A stretch of DNA of 6,083 nucleotides from Pseudomonas sp. (GTDB lineage Bacteria; Pseudomonadota; Gammaproteobacteria; Pseudomonadales; Pseudomonadaceae): contig JAPLSD010000450.1 of NCBI GenBank assembly GCA_026398835.1, positions 1 through 6,083 on the forward strand. Direction: 5' to 3'. The notes under the pieces are model-generated. The model made no database searches. It had not been told where the DNA came from and saw only the letters and a list, made by a program, of their open reading frames with translations. Position numbers and translations under genes: made by a program. This document shows positions 1 to 6,083 of the stretch, piece by piece; within the stretch, counting starts at the first letter, position 1, and each line of letters starts with the position of its first letter.

Positions 1-166
1 CCGGACAAGTCTCTACCTAAGTCAAAATGGACCAACGAACGCTGATCCCCGTAGCGCGCGATTATCTAGTAGGCCGCGTTACAACGCATCAGGGGTAACA
101 AAGTATTTATCGCGGAAAACCCCTGTTTTCGGCCAAAAAAGGCTTAAAAAGATGTTTCAAGCGCTT
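1..166. other. Non-coding stretch downstream of dtd, no gene seen
   Basis: No open frame of useful length or with a ribosome binding site is visible on either strand. The only ATG frame noticed on the plus strand (27-98) is 23 codons long. The stretch is more AT-rich than the genes next to it. It holds a small inverted repeat (115-130), a run of six A at 135-140, and the 8-bp palindrome AAGCGCTT at 159-166 directly after the dtd stop. From memory, P. aeruginosa PAO1 has the glucan synthesis genes opgG/opgH beyond dtd, so this could be the leader of a minus-strand gene outside the window. That is an inference from synteny; no convincing promoter was found. Confidence 0.6.
115..130. other. Small inverted repeat (hairpin), function unclear
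   Basis: GAAAAC (115-120) and GTTTTC (125-130) are exact reverse complements around CCCT. It lies 37 bp after the dtd stop on the minus strand. Read in either direction the stem is not followed by a run of T, so it does not meet the usual form of an intrinsic terminator. A weak or Rho-assisted end for the pip-dtd transcript is possible but not shown. Confidence 0.3.
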
Positions 167-604
167 TCAGGTCTGTAACAGGAAGGTTACCGGGCCATCA
201 TTGACCAAATGCACCTGCATGTCCGCGCCAAATATCCCTGATGCCACATTGCCATGCAACTGTTGCGCCCGTGCAACTAAATAATCAAAAAGCTCTTCAC
301 CCAACGCAGGAGTCGCGGCTGTGGAAAAGCTCGGGCGCAAACCGCTTTTGGTGTCGGCTGCCAGAGTGAACTGCGACACCAACAACAATCCGCCACCGAC
401 ATCGGCCAAAGACAAGTTCATCTTGCCCTCAGCATCACTGAACACCCGATAGTTAAGCAGCTTATTCAGCAATTTGTCGGCGTTGGCCCGAGTGTCCTCG
501 GGTTCGACTGCCACCAGCACCAGCAACCCCTGGTCGACCGCGCCAACAATCTCCCCCGCCACTTCGACTCGCGCGCCACGCACGCGTTGTAGCAGGCCCT
601 TCAT
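167..604 (-). CDS. dtd: D-aminoacyl-tRNA deacylase (DTD)
   Basis: This cytoplasmic proofreading enzyme hydrolyses D-amino acids (D-Tyr and others) and mischarged glycine from tRNA, freeing the tRNA for translation. The 145-residue length is the normal full length of the family. Both hallmark motifs are present: SQFTLAA at residues 77-83, with the threonine at position 80 that is conserved in the active site, and GPVT at 137-140, the motif that points across the dimer interface and rejects L-amino acids. The N-terminus MKGLLQRV is typical. The start is fixed by a 4-bp ATGA overlap (601-604) with the pip stop codon, so translation is probably coupled to pip. No strong ribosome binding site of its own is visible. 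The stop is TGA at 167-169. No defects were seen. Confidence 0.96.
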   Translation of the reverse strand: MKGLLQRVRGARVEVAGEIVGAVDQGLLVLVAVEPEDTRANADKLLNKLLNYRVFSDAEGKMNLSLADVGGGLLLVSQFTLAADTKSGLRPSFSTAATPALGEELFDYLVARAQQLHGNVASGIFGADMQVHLVNDGPVTFLLQT

Positions 605-1572
605 GCTTCTTCAGGCGGCAGGTCGAGCAAGCGCCGGGCCATGTGGCTGGCCGCGCGCACCAGCGCATCGGTAATTCCAGGTTCGGACGCCGCGTGACCG
701 GCATCGCGAATGACTTGCAGCTCGCTGTTGGGCCAAGCCTGATGCAGCTCCCAGGCGTTATCCAGCGGGCAGATCACATCGTAACGACCATGGATGATCA
801 CACCCGGTAAATGGGCGATCTTCTGCATGTCGCGAATCAGCTGGTTGGGCTCAAGGAAGGCATTGTTAGTGAAGTAGTGGCATTCGATCCGGGCAATCGA
901 CAACGCACGCTGCGGCTCGGAGAAGCGCTCAACGACCATCGGATTGGGACGCAAGGTTGCAGTACGACCTTCCCACATCGACCAGGCTTTGGCCGCGTGC
1001 ATCTGGGCGATCTGGTCGTTGCCGGTCAGGCGCTTGTGGAAAGCCGTGAGCAAATCATTGCGCTCATCCAGCGGAATCGGTGCCACATAGTCCTGCCAGT
1101 AATCCGGAAACAGTCGGCTGGCACCGGCCTGGTAGAACCATTCGATTTCCTGCGGACGGCAAAGGAAGATCCCCCGCAGGATCAACCCGTGGACCCGCTC
1201 CGGGTGAGTTTGCGCGTAGGCCAGCGCCAGGGTCGAACCCCAGGAGCCACCGAACAGCACCCATTTTTCGATGCCCAAGTGCTGGCGAATCCGTTCAAGG
1301 TCGGCGACCAGATCCCAGGTAGTGTTGTTTTCAAGGCTGGCGTGAGGCGTCGAACGACCGCAACCGCGCTGATCGAAGGTGACAATGCGATACAGGTTCG
1401 GATCGAAGTAACAGCGACTCTGCGCATCGCATCCGGCGCCGGGGCCGCCGTGGATGAACACTACCGGCAAACCTTTCGGTGAACCGCTTTCGTCGACGTA
1501 CAGCGTGTGAGTTTCATCGACGGCCAGATCGTGCCGGGCGTGGGGTTTGATCTGCGGGAACAAAGTCTGCAT
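601..1572 (-). CDS. pip: Proline iminopeptidase (prolyl aminopeptidase, family S33)
   Basis: This alpha/beta-hydrolase releases N-terminal proline from peptides (EC 3.4.11.5) and probably acts in the cytoplasm, since no signal peptide is visible. At 323 residues it is a normal bacterial PIP. In order: the oxyanion-region motif HGGPGAG at 41-47, DQRGCGRS at 67-74, the nucleophile elbow GGSWGS at 108-113 with Ser110, Asp265 in HGRYD, and His293 in DAGHAA. The spacing agrees with the Ser110/Asp266/His294 triad I recall for Xanthomonas PIP. The ATG at 1570-1572 has a GGAG (1579-1582) six bases upstream, which supports this start. It is the first gene of a two-gene unit with dtd (ATGA overlap). 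The 189-bp gap before it, with a repeat, suggests its own promoter, but none was clearly found. Confidence 0.96.
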   Translation of the reverse strand: MQTLFPQIKPHARHDLAVDETHTLYVDESGSPKGLPVVFIHGGPGAGCDAQSRCYFDPNLYRIVTFDQRGCGRSTPHASLENNTTWDLVADLERIRQHLGIEKWVLFGGSWGSTLALAYAQTHPERVHGLILRGIFLCRPQEIEWFYQAGASRLFPDYWQDYVAPIPLDERNDLLTAFHKRLTGNDQIAQMHAAKAWSMWEGRTATLRPNPMVVERFSEPQRALSIARIECHYFTNNAFLEPNQLIRDMQKIAHLPGVIIHGRYDVICPLDNAWELHQAWPNSELQVIRDAGHAASEPGITDALVRAASHMARRLLDLPPEEA

Positions 1573-1703
1573 TGCGCGCTCCGTAAGGGGTCGAGGTCAT
1601 CCCTGTGGGGACTTCTATTATTCTGCCGTCCGGCATCATAAACCCGAATGGTGCAATGAGCATGTCCTTGGAGAAATTGGGGGCTGTTGAGCTCGACCGA
1701 AGG
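1573..1703. other. Gap between the repeat and pip; presumed pip leader
   Basis: No gene is visible. On the minus strand there is a possible -10 box AATAAT (1617-1622), about 45 bp before the pip ATG, but no acceptable -35 box at 16-18 bp spacing. Just upstream lies the inverted repeat TGCCG/CGGCA (1624-1635) with a 2-bp centre, which could be an operator half-site pair or chance. A pip promoter is expected here because of gene order, not because a motif is strong. Confidence 0.35.
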
Positions 1704-1754
1704 TGGACGCAGAGCGTCCAGGGCGGCATTCCCACGCAGAGCGTGGGAACGATC
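1704..1754 (+). repeat. Dispersed double-hairpin repeat, copy A
   Basis: This 51-bp unit has two hairpins in series: TGGACGC/GCGTCCA around AGA (1704-1720), then TTCCCACGC/GCGTGGGAA around AGA (1729-1749), ending in CGATC. It matches copy B (5296-5346) at 46 of 51 positions, and copy C (5239-5290) in reverse orientation. I recall this GTTCCCACGC family as very common between genes of P. fluorescens-group genomes. Its GATC end is 7 bp from the hutG stop. No T run follows the stems in the hutG direction, so it is not a standard intrinsic terminator, though it could protect the 3' end of the hut mRNA. Confidence 0.9.
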
Positions 1755-1761
1755 TTTCATA

Positions 1762-2565
1762 CTATTCGCTATAACGCTTCTGCGCCCAATCCAGCAACCC
1801 TTGCAGCAATTCCTTGAGCACTACCTGAGTTGGCGCGGCCAGATCAGGGCGATAACGGAATGGCTCGATCTCTTCCATGTAAGTGCGTTGCCCTAGCTCA
1901 AGCTGCACCGCATGGATGTTTTCGGCCGGGTTGCCGTAATGCCGGGTGATGTGGCCGCCTTTGAAACGACCATTCAGCACATGGCTGTAGTCCGTGTGCC
2001 GGGCGCAGATGGCTTCCAATTGGCTGGCCAGTTGCGGATCGCAGCTGGCGCCATTGAAGGTGCCGAGGTTGAAGTCCGGCAGTTGCCCTTCGAACAGGTG
2101 CGGGATCACCGAGCGGATCGAATGCGCGTCGAACAGCAGCGCATAGCCGAATTCGGCCTTCAGCCGTGCCAGTTTTTGTTGCAAGGTGCAGTGATACGGC
2201 GTCCAGACCTGCTCGAGATAACGGGCGCGTTCCTCGGCAGTTGGCTCCAGCCCTTCGCGGAACAACGGCACGCCGTCGAACAGCGTCGCCGGGTACAAAC
2301 CGGTGGTGGCGCCGACATACAAAGGCTTGTCGTCGGAAGGCCGGTTCAGGTCGATGACGAACCGCGAGTACTCGGCCGCCAGGGTGCTGGCACCCAACGC
2401 TTGAGCGAACTCATAGAGCTGCGGAATATGCCAGTCGGTATCCGGCAGGCTTTGCGCCTCAGGAATCAGCCCGGCTTCTACCGCAGGCGTCAGACGCAGG
2501 CCGGCATGGGGCATGCTGATCAGCAATGGCACCCGGCCTTGTTTGAAGTTCAGAACCTTATCCAC
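1762..2565 (-). CDS. hutG: N-formylglutamate deformylase (N-formylglutamate amidohydrolase)
   Basis: HutG carries out the last step of the five-step histidine pathway, N-formylglutamate + water to glutamate + formate (EC 3.5.1.68), in the cytoplasm. Numbered from the GTG start, family stretches are ISMPHAG at 16-22, IDLNRPSDD at 71-79, FDAHSI at 145-150, GRFKGGHITRHYG at 199-211 and VQLELGQRTYM at 220-230. The conserved His, Asp and Glu residues in these stretches are plausible metal ligands of this PF05013-type family. The frame is open further upstream, into hutI. I chose GTG (2563-2565) because AGGAG at 2573-2577 is 7 bases from it, whereas the ATG at 2569-2571, two codons earlier, is only 1 base from it. 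GTG gives 267 residues beginning MDKVLNF, like the P. putida protein as I remember it; the ATG would give 269. The stop is TAG at 1762-1764. Confidence 0.95.
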   Translation of the reverse strand: MDKVLNFKQGRVPLLISMPHAGLRLTPAVEAGLIPEAQSLPDTDWHIPQLYEFAQALGASTLAAEYSRFVIDLNRPSDDKPLYVGATTGLYPATLFDGVPLFREGLEPTAEERARYLEQVWTPYHCTLQQKLARLKAEFGYALLFDAHSIRSVIPHLFEGQLPDFNLGTFNGASCDPQLASQLEAICARHTDYSHVLNGRFKGGHITRHYGNPAENIHAVQLELGQRTYMEEIEPFRYRPDLAAPTQVVLKELLQGLLDWAQKRYSE

Positions 2566-2572
2566 AGCCATT

Positions 2573-2577
2573 CTCCT
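2573..2577 (-). promoter_or_regulatory. hutG ribosome binding site overlapping the hutI stop
   Basis: The minus strand reads TTTAGGAGA before the first ATG. AGGAG is a strong Shine-Dalgarno core, and its first two bases are the last two of the hutI TAG stop (2576-2578). The spacing is 7 bases to GTG (2563-2565) but only 1 base to ATG (2569-2571), which favours GTG. Ribosomes ending hutI would stop on top of this site, pointing to translational coupling. Confidence 0.75.
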
Positions 2578-3781
2578 AAATCGTGACTTCGACGCCGTGA
2601 CGCACGACGCGTTTATCCAGGTCGCCGCCCAGCCAATACGCCAGGTCCGCCGGACGATCGATCTGCCAGGCGACGAAATCCGCCACCTTGCCGACTTCCA
2701 GCGAGCCATGGGTTTTGTCCATGCCGAGCGCTGTGGCCGCATGAATGGTCGCACCGGCCAAGGCCTCTTCCGGGGTCATACGAAAACAGGTGCAGGCCAT
2801 GTTCAGCATCAGCCGCACCGACAACGCCGGCGAGGTGCCTGGGTTGAGGTCGCTGGCGATGGCGATTTTCACGCCGTGTTTGCGCAAGGCCTCCATCGGC
2901 GGTAGCTGGGTTTCGCGCAAGAAGTAGAACGCTCCCGGCAACAGCACGGCGACGGTGCCGGACTTGGCCATGGCGATGGCGTCGTCTTCGGTCATGAACT
3001 CCAGATGGTCAGCCGACAATGCGTGATAACGCGCCGCCAGGCTCGAGCCATGCAGGGACGACAACTGCTCGGCGTGCAGTTTCACCGGCAAACCGAGATT
3101 TTGCGCGGCGATGAACACCCGCTCGACCTGAGCAGGAGAAAACGCCAGGTATTCGCAAAACGCATCTACAGCATCCACCAGCCCTTCAGCGGCCAGCGCC
3201 GGGAGCATTTCGGTGCAGATGTGATCGATGTAGTCATCCGCGCGATCCGCGTATTCCGGCGGCAAGGCGTGAGCGGCCAGGCAGGTGCTGCGCACGCTGA
3301 CCGGCAACTCGGCACCCAGACGACGGATCACCCGCAGAATCTTGCGTTCACTGGCCAGGTCCAGGCCATAGCCGGACTTGATCTCGACGCTGGTGACGCC
3401 GTCGCGCAGCAAGCTCTTCAAGCGTTTATGCGCGCTGGCGAACAATTCGTCCTCGCTGGCGGCGCGAGTCGCACGCACGGTGCTGGCGATGCCACCACCG
3501 GCCGCGGCGATTTCGGCATAGCTCACGCCTTGCAGACGCTGCTCGAACTCGCCGCTGCGATTACCGCCGAACACCGTATGGGTATGGCAGTCGATCAGGC
3601 CCGGCGTGACCCAGGCTCCGGCGAGGTCATGCGCCTCAGGGTACTCGCCAGCCGGCAGTTCACTGCGCGGGCCGATCCACTCTATGTGCGCTCCTGACGT
3701 CACGATGGCGGCATCCTCGATGATCGAGTAATTGCCCTGCGCCATGCTTGCGACGTGGCAGTGTTGCCAGAGAGTTTTCAT
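2576..3781 (-). CDS. hutI: Imidazolonepropionase
   Basis: HutI hydrolyses 4-imidazolone-5-propionate to N-formimino-L-glutamate (EC 3.5.2.7), the third step of histidine breakdown. It is a 401-residue metal-dependent amidohydrolase of normal length. The first metal motif is DCHTHT (64-69) with His66 and His68, followed by FGGNRSGEF (71-79), which belongs to the substrate-binding region. Then come KLHAEQ with His236, ADHLEF with His259, and [10 protein letters not shown] with Asp311. The gaps 236-259 and 236-311 equal those I recall for the B. subtilis enzyme (His249, His272, Asp324). The C-terminal stretch [10 protein letters not shown] (361-370) is typical of the small beta domain of amidohydrolases. 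The ATG is supported by GGAGG at 3788-3792, six bases upstream. It is 17 bp from hutT and runs into the hutG ribosome binding site, so it is the middle of an operon. Confidence 0.97.
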   Translation of the reverse strand: MKTLWQHCHVASMAQGNYSIIEDAAIVTSGAHIEWIGPRSELPAGEYPEAHDLAGAWVTPGLIDCHTHTVFGGNRSGEFEQRLQGVSYAEIAAAGGGIASTVRATRAASEDELFASAHKRLKSLLRDGVTSVEIKSGYGLDLASERKILRVIRRLGAELPVSVRSTCLAAHALPPEYADRADDYIDHICTEMLPALAAEGLVDAVDAFCEYLAFSPAQVERVFIAAQNLGLPVKLHAEQLSSLHGSSLAARYHALSADHLEFMTEDDAIAMAKSGTVAVLLPGAFYFLRETQLPPMEALRKHGVKIAIASDLNPGTSPALSVRLMLNMACTCFRMTPEEALAGATIHAATALGMDKTHGSLEVGKVADFVAWQIDRPADLAYWLGGDLDKRVVRHGVEVTI

Positions 3782-3798
3782 CCGAGGCCTCCGTTAAG

Positions 3799-5208
3799 TT
3801 ATCGATGGGACAAAGAGAGATCGCGGGACACCTGTGCCGCCTGCCCTGCCGCTGGTTTGACCCACAACAGGTAAGCGATCACCAACAGGGCAATCCACAC
3901 CACGCCGACGATCAAGGCTGCCTGGGTGTCCGGGAAATAGCCCAGCACACCGAAGATAAACGCCATGAAGGCAATCGCCGCCATCGGCGCATACGGCCAG
4001 AAGGGCACCGGGAACTTCAGCTGCGCGACTTCTTCCGGGCTCATCGAGCGACGCATGGCCACCTGAGTGACCAGAATCATCAACCAGACCCAGACCGTGG
4101 CGAAGGTCGCAATCGAAGCGATCAGCATGAACACGTTTTCCGGAATCAGGTAGTTCAACAGCACGCCACCGAGCAAGGCTGCGCTCATGACCACCACGGT
4201 CATCCATGGCACGCCATGGCGCGACAACTGGCCAAAGCCCTTCGGCGCCTGACCTTGCTGGGCCAGACCGTACATCATGCGGCCGGCACCAAAGATGTCA
4301 CTGTTGATGGCCGAGACCGCCGCCGAGATCACCACGATATTGAGGATGGTCGCCGCCGAACTGATGCCCAGGTTGTCGAAAATTTGCACGAACGGGCTGC
4401 CCTGGCTACCGATTTGCTGCCATGGGTAGATAGACATCAATACCAACAGAGTCAGCACGTAGAACAGCAGAATCCGCAGGGGAACGGCGTTGATCGCCTT
4501 GGGCAGAACATGCTGCGGGTCTTTCGCTTCACCGGCGGTCACGCCGATGATTTCGATGCCGCCGAACGCAAACATCACCACGGCAAACGAGGCGATCAGG
4601 CCAGAGGCACCGTTAGGCATAAAGCCGCCATGACTCCAGAGGTTGCTGATGCCGGTCTCAGCGCCAGGTGTGGCCGTACTGATACCGAACAGCATGATGC
4701 CGAAACCACCGAGGATCATCGCGACAATGGCAGCGACTTTGAGCAGCGACAGCCAGAACTCCATTTCACCGAAGACTTTGACGTTGCACAGGTTCAGGCC
4801 ACCGATCACCGACACAATGCCGAGCACCCAGATCCAGCGCGCGACTTCCGGAAACCAGAAGCCCATATAGATGCCGAACGCGGTGACATCGGCCATGCCG
4901 ACGATGACCATCTCAAACGCGTAAGTCCAACCAAGAATAAAGCCCGCCATCGGCCCCAGATAAGTGCTGGCGTACTGGCCGAAAGAGCCGGACACCGGGT
5001 TATGCACAGCCATCTCACCAAGGGCGCGCATGACCATGAACACCGCCGCACCACCAATCAGGTACGCCAGCAATACCGCAGGACCGGCCATTTGAATGGC
5101 CGAGGCAGAACCGTAAAACAGCCCGGTGCCGATCGCCGACCCCAGCGCCATGAATCGAATATGGCGAGCCGATAGCCCGCGTTTCAAGCCTTTTGCTTGC
5201 TGCTGCAT
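3799..5208 (-). CDS. hutT: APC-family amino acid permease, probable histidine transporter HutT
   Basis: This inner-membrane proton-coupled permease of the AAT branch of the APC superfamily has 469 residues and about twelve hydrophobic segments, roughly from residue 17 to 450, with short polar ends. The start [20 protein letters not shown] (residues 10-29) carries the unwound-helix motif GSAIGTG for substrate binding. Also present are [12 protein letters not shown] (60-71), [16 protein letters not shown] (216-231) and [17 protein letters not shown] (300-316), all close to E. coli ProY as I remember it. By sequence alone it could be a proline or histidine permease. Its place between hutH and hutI, 17 bp from hutI, makes histidine uptake (HutT/HutTh of Pseudomonas) the best reading. 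The ATG at 5206-5208 has AAGGA (5215-5219) six bases upstream, in an AT-rich leader. The repeat pair C/B lies just upstream. Confidence 0.85.
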   Translation of the reverse strand: MQQQAKGLKRGLSARHIRFMALGSAIGTGLFYGSASAIQMAGPAVLLAYLIGGAAVFMVMRALGEMAVHNPVSGSFGQYASTYLGPMAGFILGWTYAFEMVIVGMADVTAFGIYMGFWFPEVARWIWVLGIVSVIGGLNLCNVKVFGEMEFWLSLLKVAAIVAMILGGFGIMLFGISTATPGAETGISNLWSHGGFMPNGASGLIASFAVVMFAFGGIEIIGVTAGEAKDPQHVLPKAINAVPLRILLFYVLTLLVLMSIYPWQQIGSQGSPFVQIFDNLGISSAATILNIVVISAAVSAINSDIFGAGRMMYGLAQQGQAPKGFGQLSRHGVPWMTVVVMSAALLGGVLLNYLIPENVFMLIASIATFATVWVWLMILVTQVAMRRSMSPEEVAQLKFPVPFWPYAPMAAIAFMAFIFGVLGYFPDTQAALIVGVVWIALLVIAYLLWVKPAAGQAAQVSRDLSLSHR

Positions 5209-5238
5209 TTCTCGTCCTTAATTATTTTTGTCGGAAAA

Positions 5239-5290
5239 GATCGTTCCCACACTCCTGCGTGGGAATGCCTCAATGGACGCTCTGCGTCCG
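5239..5290 (-). repeat. Dispersed double-hairpin repeat, copy C (inverted)
   Basis: This 52-bp copy is read on the minus strand. It has GGACGC/GCGTCC around AGA, then TTCCCACGC/GTGTGGGAA around AGGA, where one pair is a G-T wobble, ending in CGATC. It is the most divergent copy in the linker and big loop, yet both stems still form. With copy B it makes an inverted pair with GATC ends outward and a 5-bp centre (5291-5295). Its outer end is 30 bp before the hutT ATG, leaving the hutT ribosome binding site free. Confidence 0.9.
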
Positions 5291-5295
5291 CTCTT

Positions 5296-5346
5296 GTGAC
5301 GCAGAGCGTCACGGGCTGCATTCCCACGCAGAGCGTGGGAACGATC
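5296..5346 (+). repeat. Dispersed double-hairpin repeat, copy B
   Basis: This 51-bp copy contains GTGACGC/GCGTCAC around AGA (5296-5312), then TTCCCACGC/GCGTGGGAA around AGA (5321-5341), ending in CGATC. It matches copy A at 46 of 51 positions; four of the five differences are two swapped base pairs in the small stem. The GATC end lies 7 bp beyond the hutH stop codon, the same distance as copy A from hutG. Together, C and B span 108 bp (5239-5346) and could fold either as four small hairpins or as one long stem. Confidence 0.92.
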
Positions 5347-5353
5347 AGCACCA

Positions 5354-6083
5354 TCAGAGGCTAGGCAGCAACTTCGCCAACACCAGCTCGTTCAAGCAAC
5401 GCGAAGCCAGCAGCTCGCTCGCAGCGTTGATGTCCGGAGCGAAGAAGCGGTCTTTCTCGTAGAACGGTACTTTGCTGCGCAGGATGCCACGGGCTTTTTC
5501 GAGTTTGGTCGACGTCTTCAGACCGTCGCGCAGGTCCAGGCCCTGGCAGGCGGCGAGCCATTCTACAGCGAGGACGCCACGGGTGTTTTCGGCCATTTCC
5601 CAGAGACGCTTACCGGCGGCAGGCGCCATGGAAACGTGGTCTTCCTGGTTGGCGGAAGTCGGCAGGCTGTCGACCGAATGCGGGTGCGCCAGTGCCTTGT
5701 TTTCGCTGGCCAAGGCCGCAGCAGTCACCTGAGCGATCATGAAGCCGGAGTTGACCCCACCGTTGGCCACCAGGAATGGCGGCAATTGCGACATGTGCTT
5801 GTCCATCATCAGCGAGATACGGCGTTCGCTCAGCGAGCCAATTTCAGCGATGGCCAGGGCCATGTTGTCAGCGGCCATGGCCACAGGCTCAGCGTGGAAG
5901 TTACCACCGGAGATCACATCGCCTTCAGCGGCGAACACCAATGGGTTATCCGACACGGCGTTGGCTTCGATGCTCAGCACTTCGGCCGCCTGACGGAACT
6001 GGGTCAGGCAAGCGCCCATGACTTGCGGCTGGCAGCGCAGGGAGTACGGGTCCTGGACTTTTTCGCAGTTCTGGTGGGAGTCG
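5354..6083 (-). CDS. hutH: Histidine ammonia-lyase, C-terminal half (5' end outside window)
   Basis: HutH turns L-histidine into trans-urocanate and ammonia (EC 4.3.1.3), the first step of the pathway; the enzyme is a cytoplasmic homotetramer. The frame runs off the window edge: 242 full codons plus one base are present, about 48% of a protein near 510 residues. The ASG triad that forms the MIO cofactor lies outside. Aligned to P. putida numbering from memory, the visible part starts near residue 268 and keeps Gln277, Tyr280 and Arg283 in QDPYSLR, Phe329 in GGNFH, and Glu414 in [10 protein letters not shown]. All are known active-site positions, so this half looks functional. An internal Met at 6017-6019 is not the start, because the frame and family similarity continue upstream (RCQPQV before it). 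The stop is TGA at 5354-5356. hutT follows after 145 bp containing the inverted repeat pair. Confidence 0.96.
   Translation of the reverse strand, partial: DSHQNCEKVQDPYSLRCQPQVMGACLTQFRQAAEVLSIEANAVSDNPLVFAAEGDVISGGNFHAEPVAMAADNMALAIAEIGSLSERRISLMMDKHMSQLPPFLVANGGVNSGFMIAQVTAAALASENKALAHPHSVDSLPTSANQEDHVSMAPAAGKRLWEMAENTRGVLAVEWLAACQGLDLRDGLKTSTKLEKARGILRSKVPFYEKDRFFAPDINAASELLASRCLNELVLAKLLPSL

Noticed and set aside
27..98. 23-codon plus-strand frame (ATG at 27, TAA at 96)
   Set aside because: It is very short, has no Shine-Dalgarno sequence upstream, and matches nothing I recognise.
1704..1754. Intrinsic terminator for hutG
   Set aside because: The stems are good, but no T run follows them in the direction of transcription, and the same unit occurs inside the operon at 5239-5346.
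1461..1760. Small frames crossing the repeats (also 1514-1735 and 5193-5462) giving peptides such as SHALRGNAALDALR or MPQWTLCV
   Set aside because: These are conceptual translations of the dispersed repeat. Similar peptides occur widely as spurious hypothetical proteins in Pseudomonas annotations, as I recall. There is no ribosome binding site or family support.
2566..2754. Upstream N-terminal extension of hutG into hutI
   Set aside because: The extra residues are Arg/Trp-rich, overlap the hutI coding sequence in another frame, and are not part of the HutG family. The good AGGAG site is just before GTG 2565.
811..3697. Other long plus-strand frames opposite pip (811-1482), hutG (1912-2586) and hutI (3005-3697)
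   Set aside because: All three have the same exact-complement register with well-identified genes and the same low-complexity look. They are shadows of codon bias.
3748..5175. 475-codon open frame on the plus strand opposite hutT
   Set aside because: Its codons are in exact register with the hutT codons, so it stays open only because hutT avoids TTA, CTA and TCA codons, as GC-rich Pseudomonas genes do. The product is rich in His, Arg, Asp and Gln with no recognisable family, and hutT is an unmistakable permease.
5209..5238. Promoter or HutC operator before hutT
   Set aside because: An AATAAT sits in the AT-rich leader, but no acceptable -35 lies at 17 bp spacing, and no palindromic HutC-type site was seen in the gap.
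5239..5346. CRISPR-like array
   Set aside because: There are only two units, in inverted and not direct orientation, with a 5-bp centre and no spacers.

Overview
This window carries six protein genes, all read from the minus strand, and looks like chromosomal DNA of a fluorescent Pseudomonas (P. fluorescens group or close relative). The grounds are the GC-rich coding sequence with almost no TTA, CTA or TCA codons, the gene order hutH-hutT-hutI-hutG, the pip-dtd pair, and a dispersed GTTCCCACGC-type hairpin repeat that I recall as abundant in that group. The organism call is an inference; no database was searched.

Layout in the direction of transcription (high to low coordinates): the 3' half of hutH, histidine ammonia-lyase (6083-5354, cut by the window edge); a 145-bp gap filled mostly by an inverted pair of repeats (5346-5239); hutT, an APC/ProY-like permease, probably for histidine (5208-3799); hutI, imidazolonepropionase (3781-2576); hutG, N-formylglutamate deformylase (2565-1762, probable GTG start); a 189-bp gap with a third repeat copy (1754-1704); pip, proline iminopeptidase (1572-601); dtd, D-aminoacyl-tRNA deacylase (604-167, sharing ATGA with pip); and 166 bp with no convincing gene.

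The upper genes belong to histidine utilisation. HutT brings in the substrate, HutH removes ammonia to give urocanate, HutU (not in the window) gives imidazolonepropionate, HutI opens that ring to N-formiminoglutamate, HutF (not in the window) gives N-formylglutamate, and HutG releases glutamate and formate. The hutT-hutI gap is 17 bp and the hutI stop lies inside the hutG ribosome binding site, so hutT-hutI-hutG is almost certainly one transcript. hutH probably belongs to it too, with the repeat pair as an internal structured spacer. pip and dtd are a separate, translationally coupled pair of peptide and tRNA quality-control genes.

I see no undescribed system here. The genes are well-known families with intact key residues. 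The part most worth a second look is the repeat: three copies with base-pair-preserving differences, two arranged as a 108-bp palindrome inside the hut operon, and the copy nearest each upstream gene ending exactly 7 bp beyond its stop codon.
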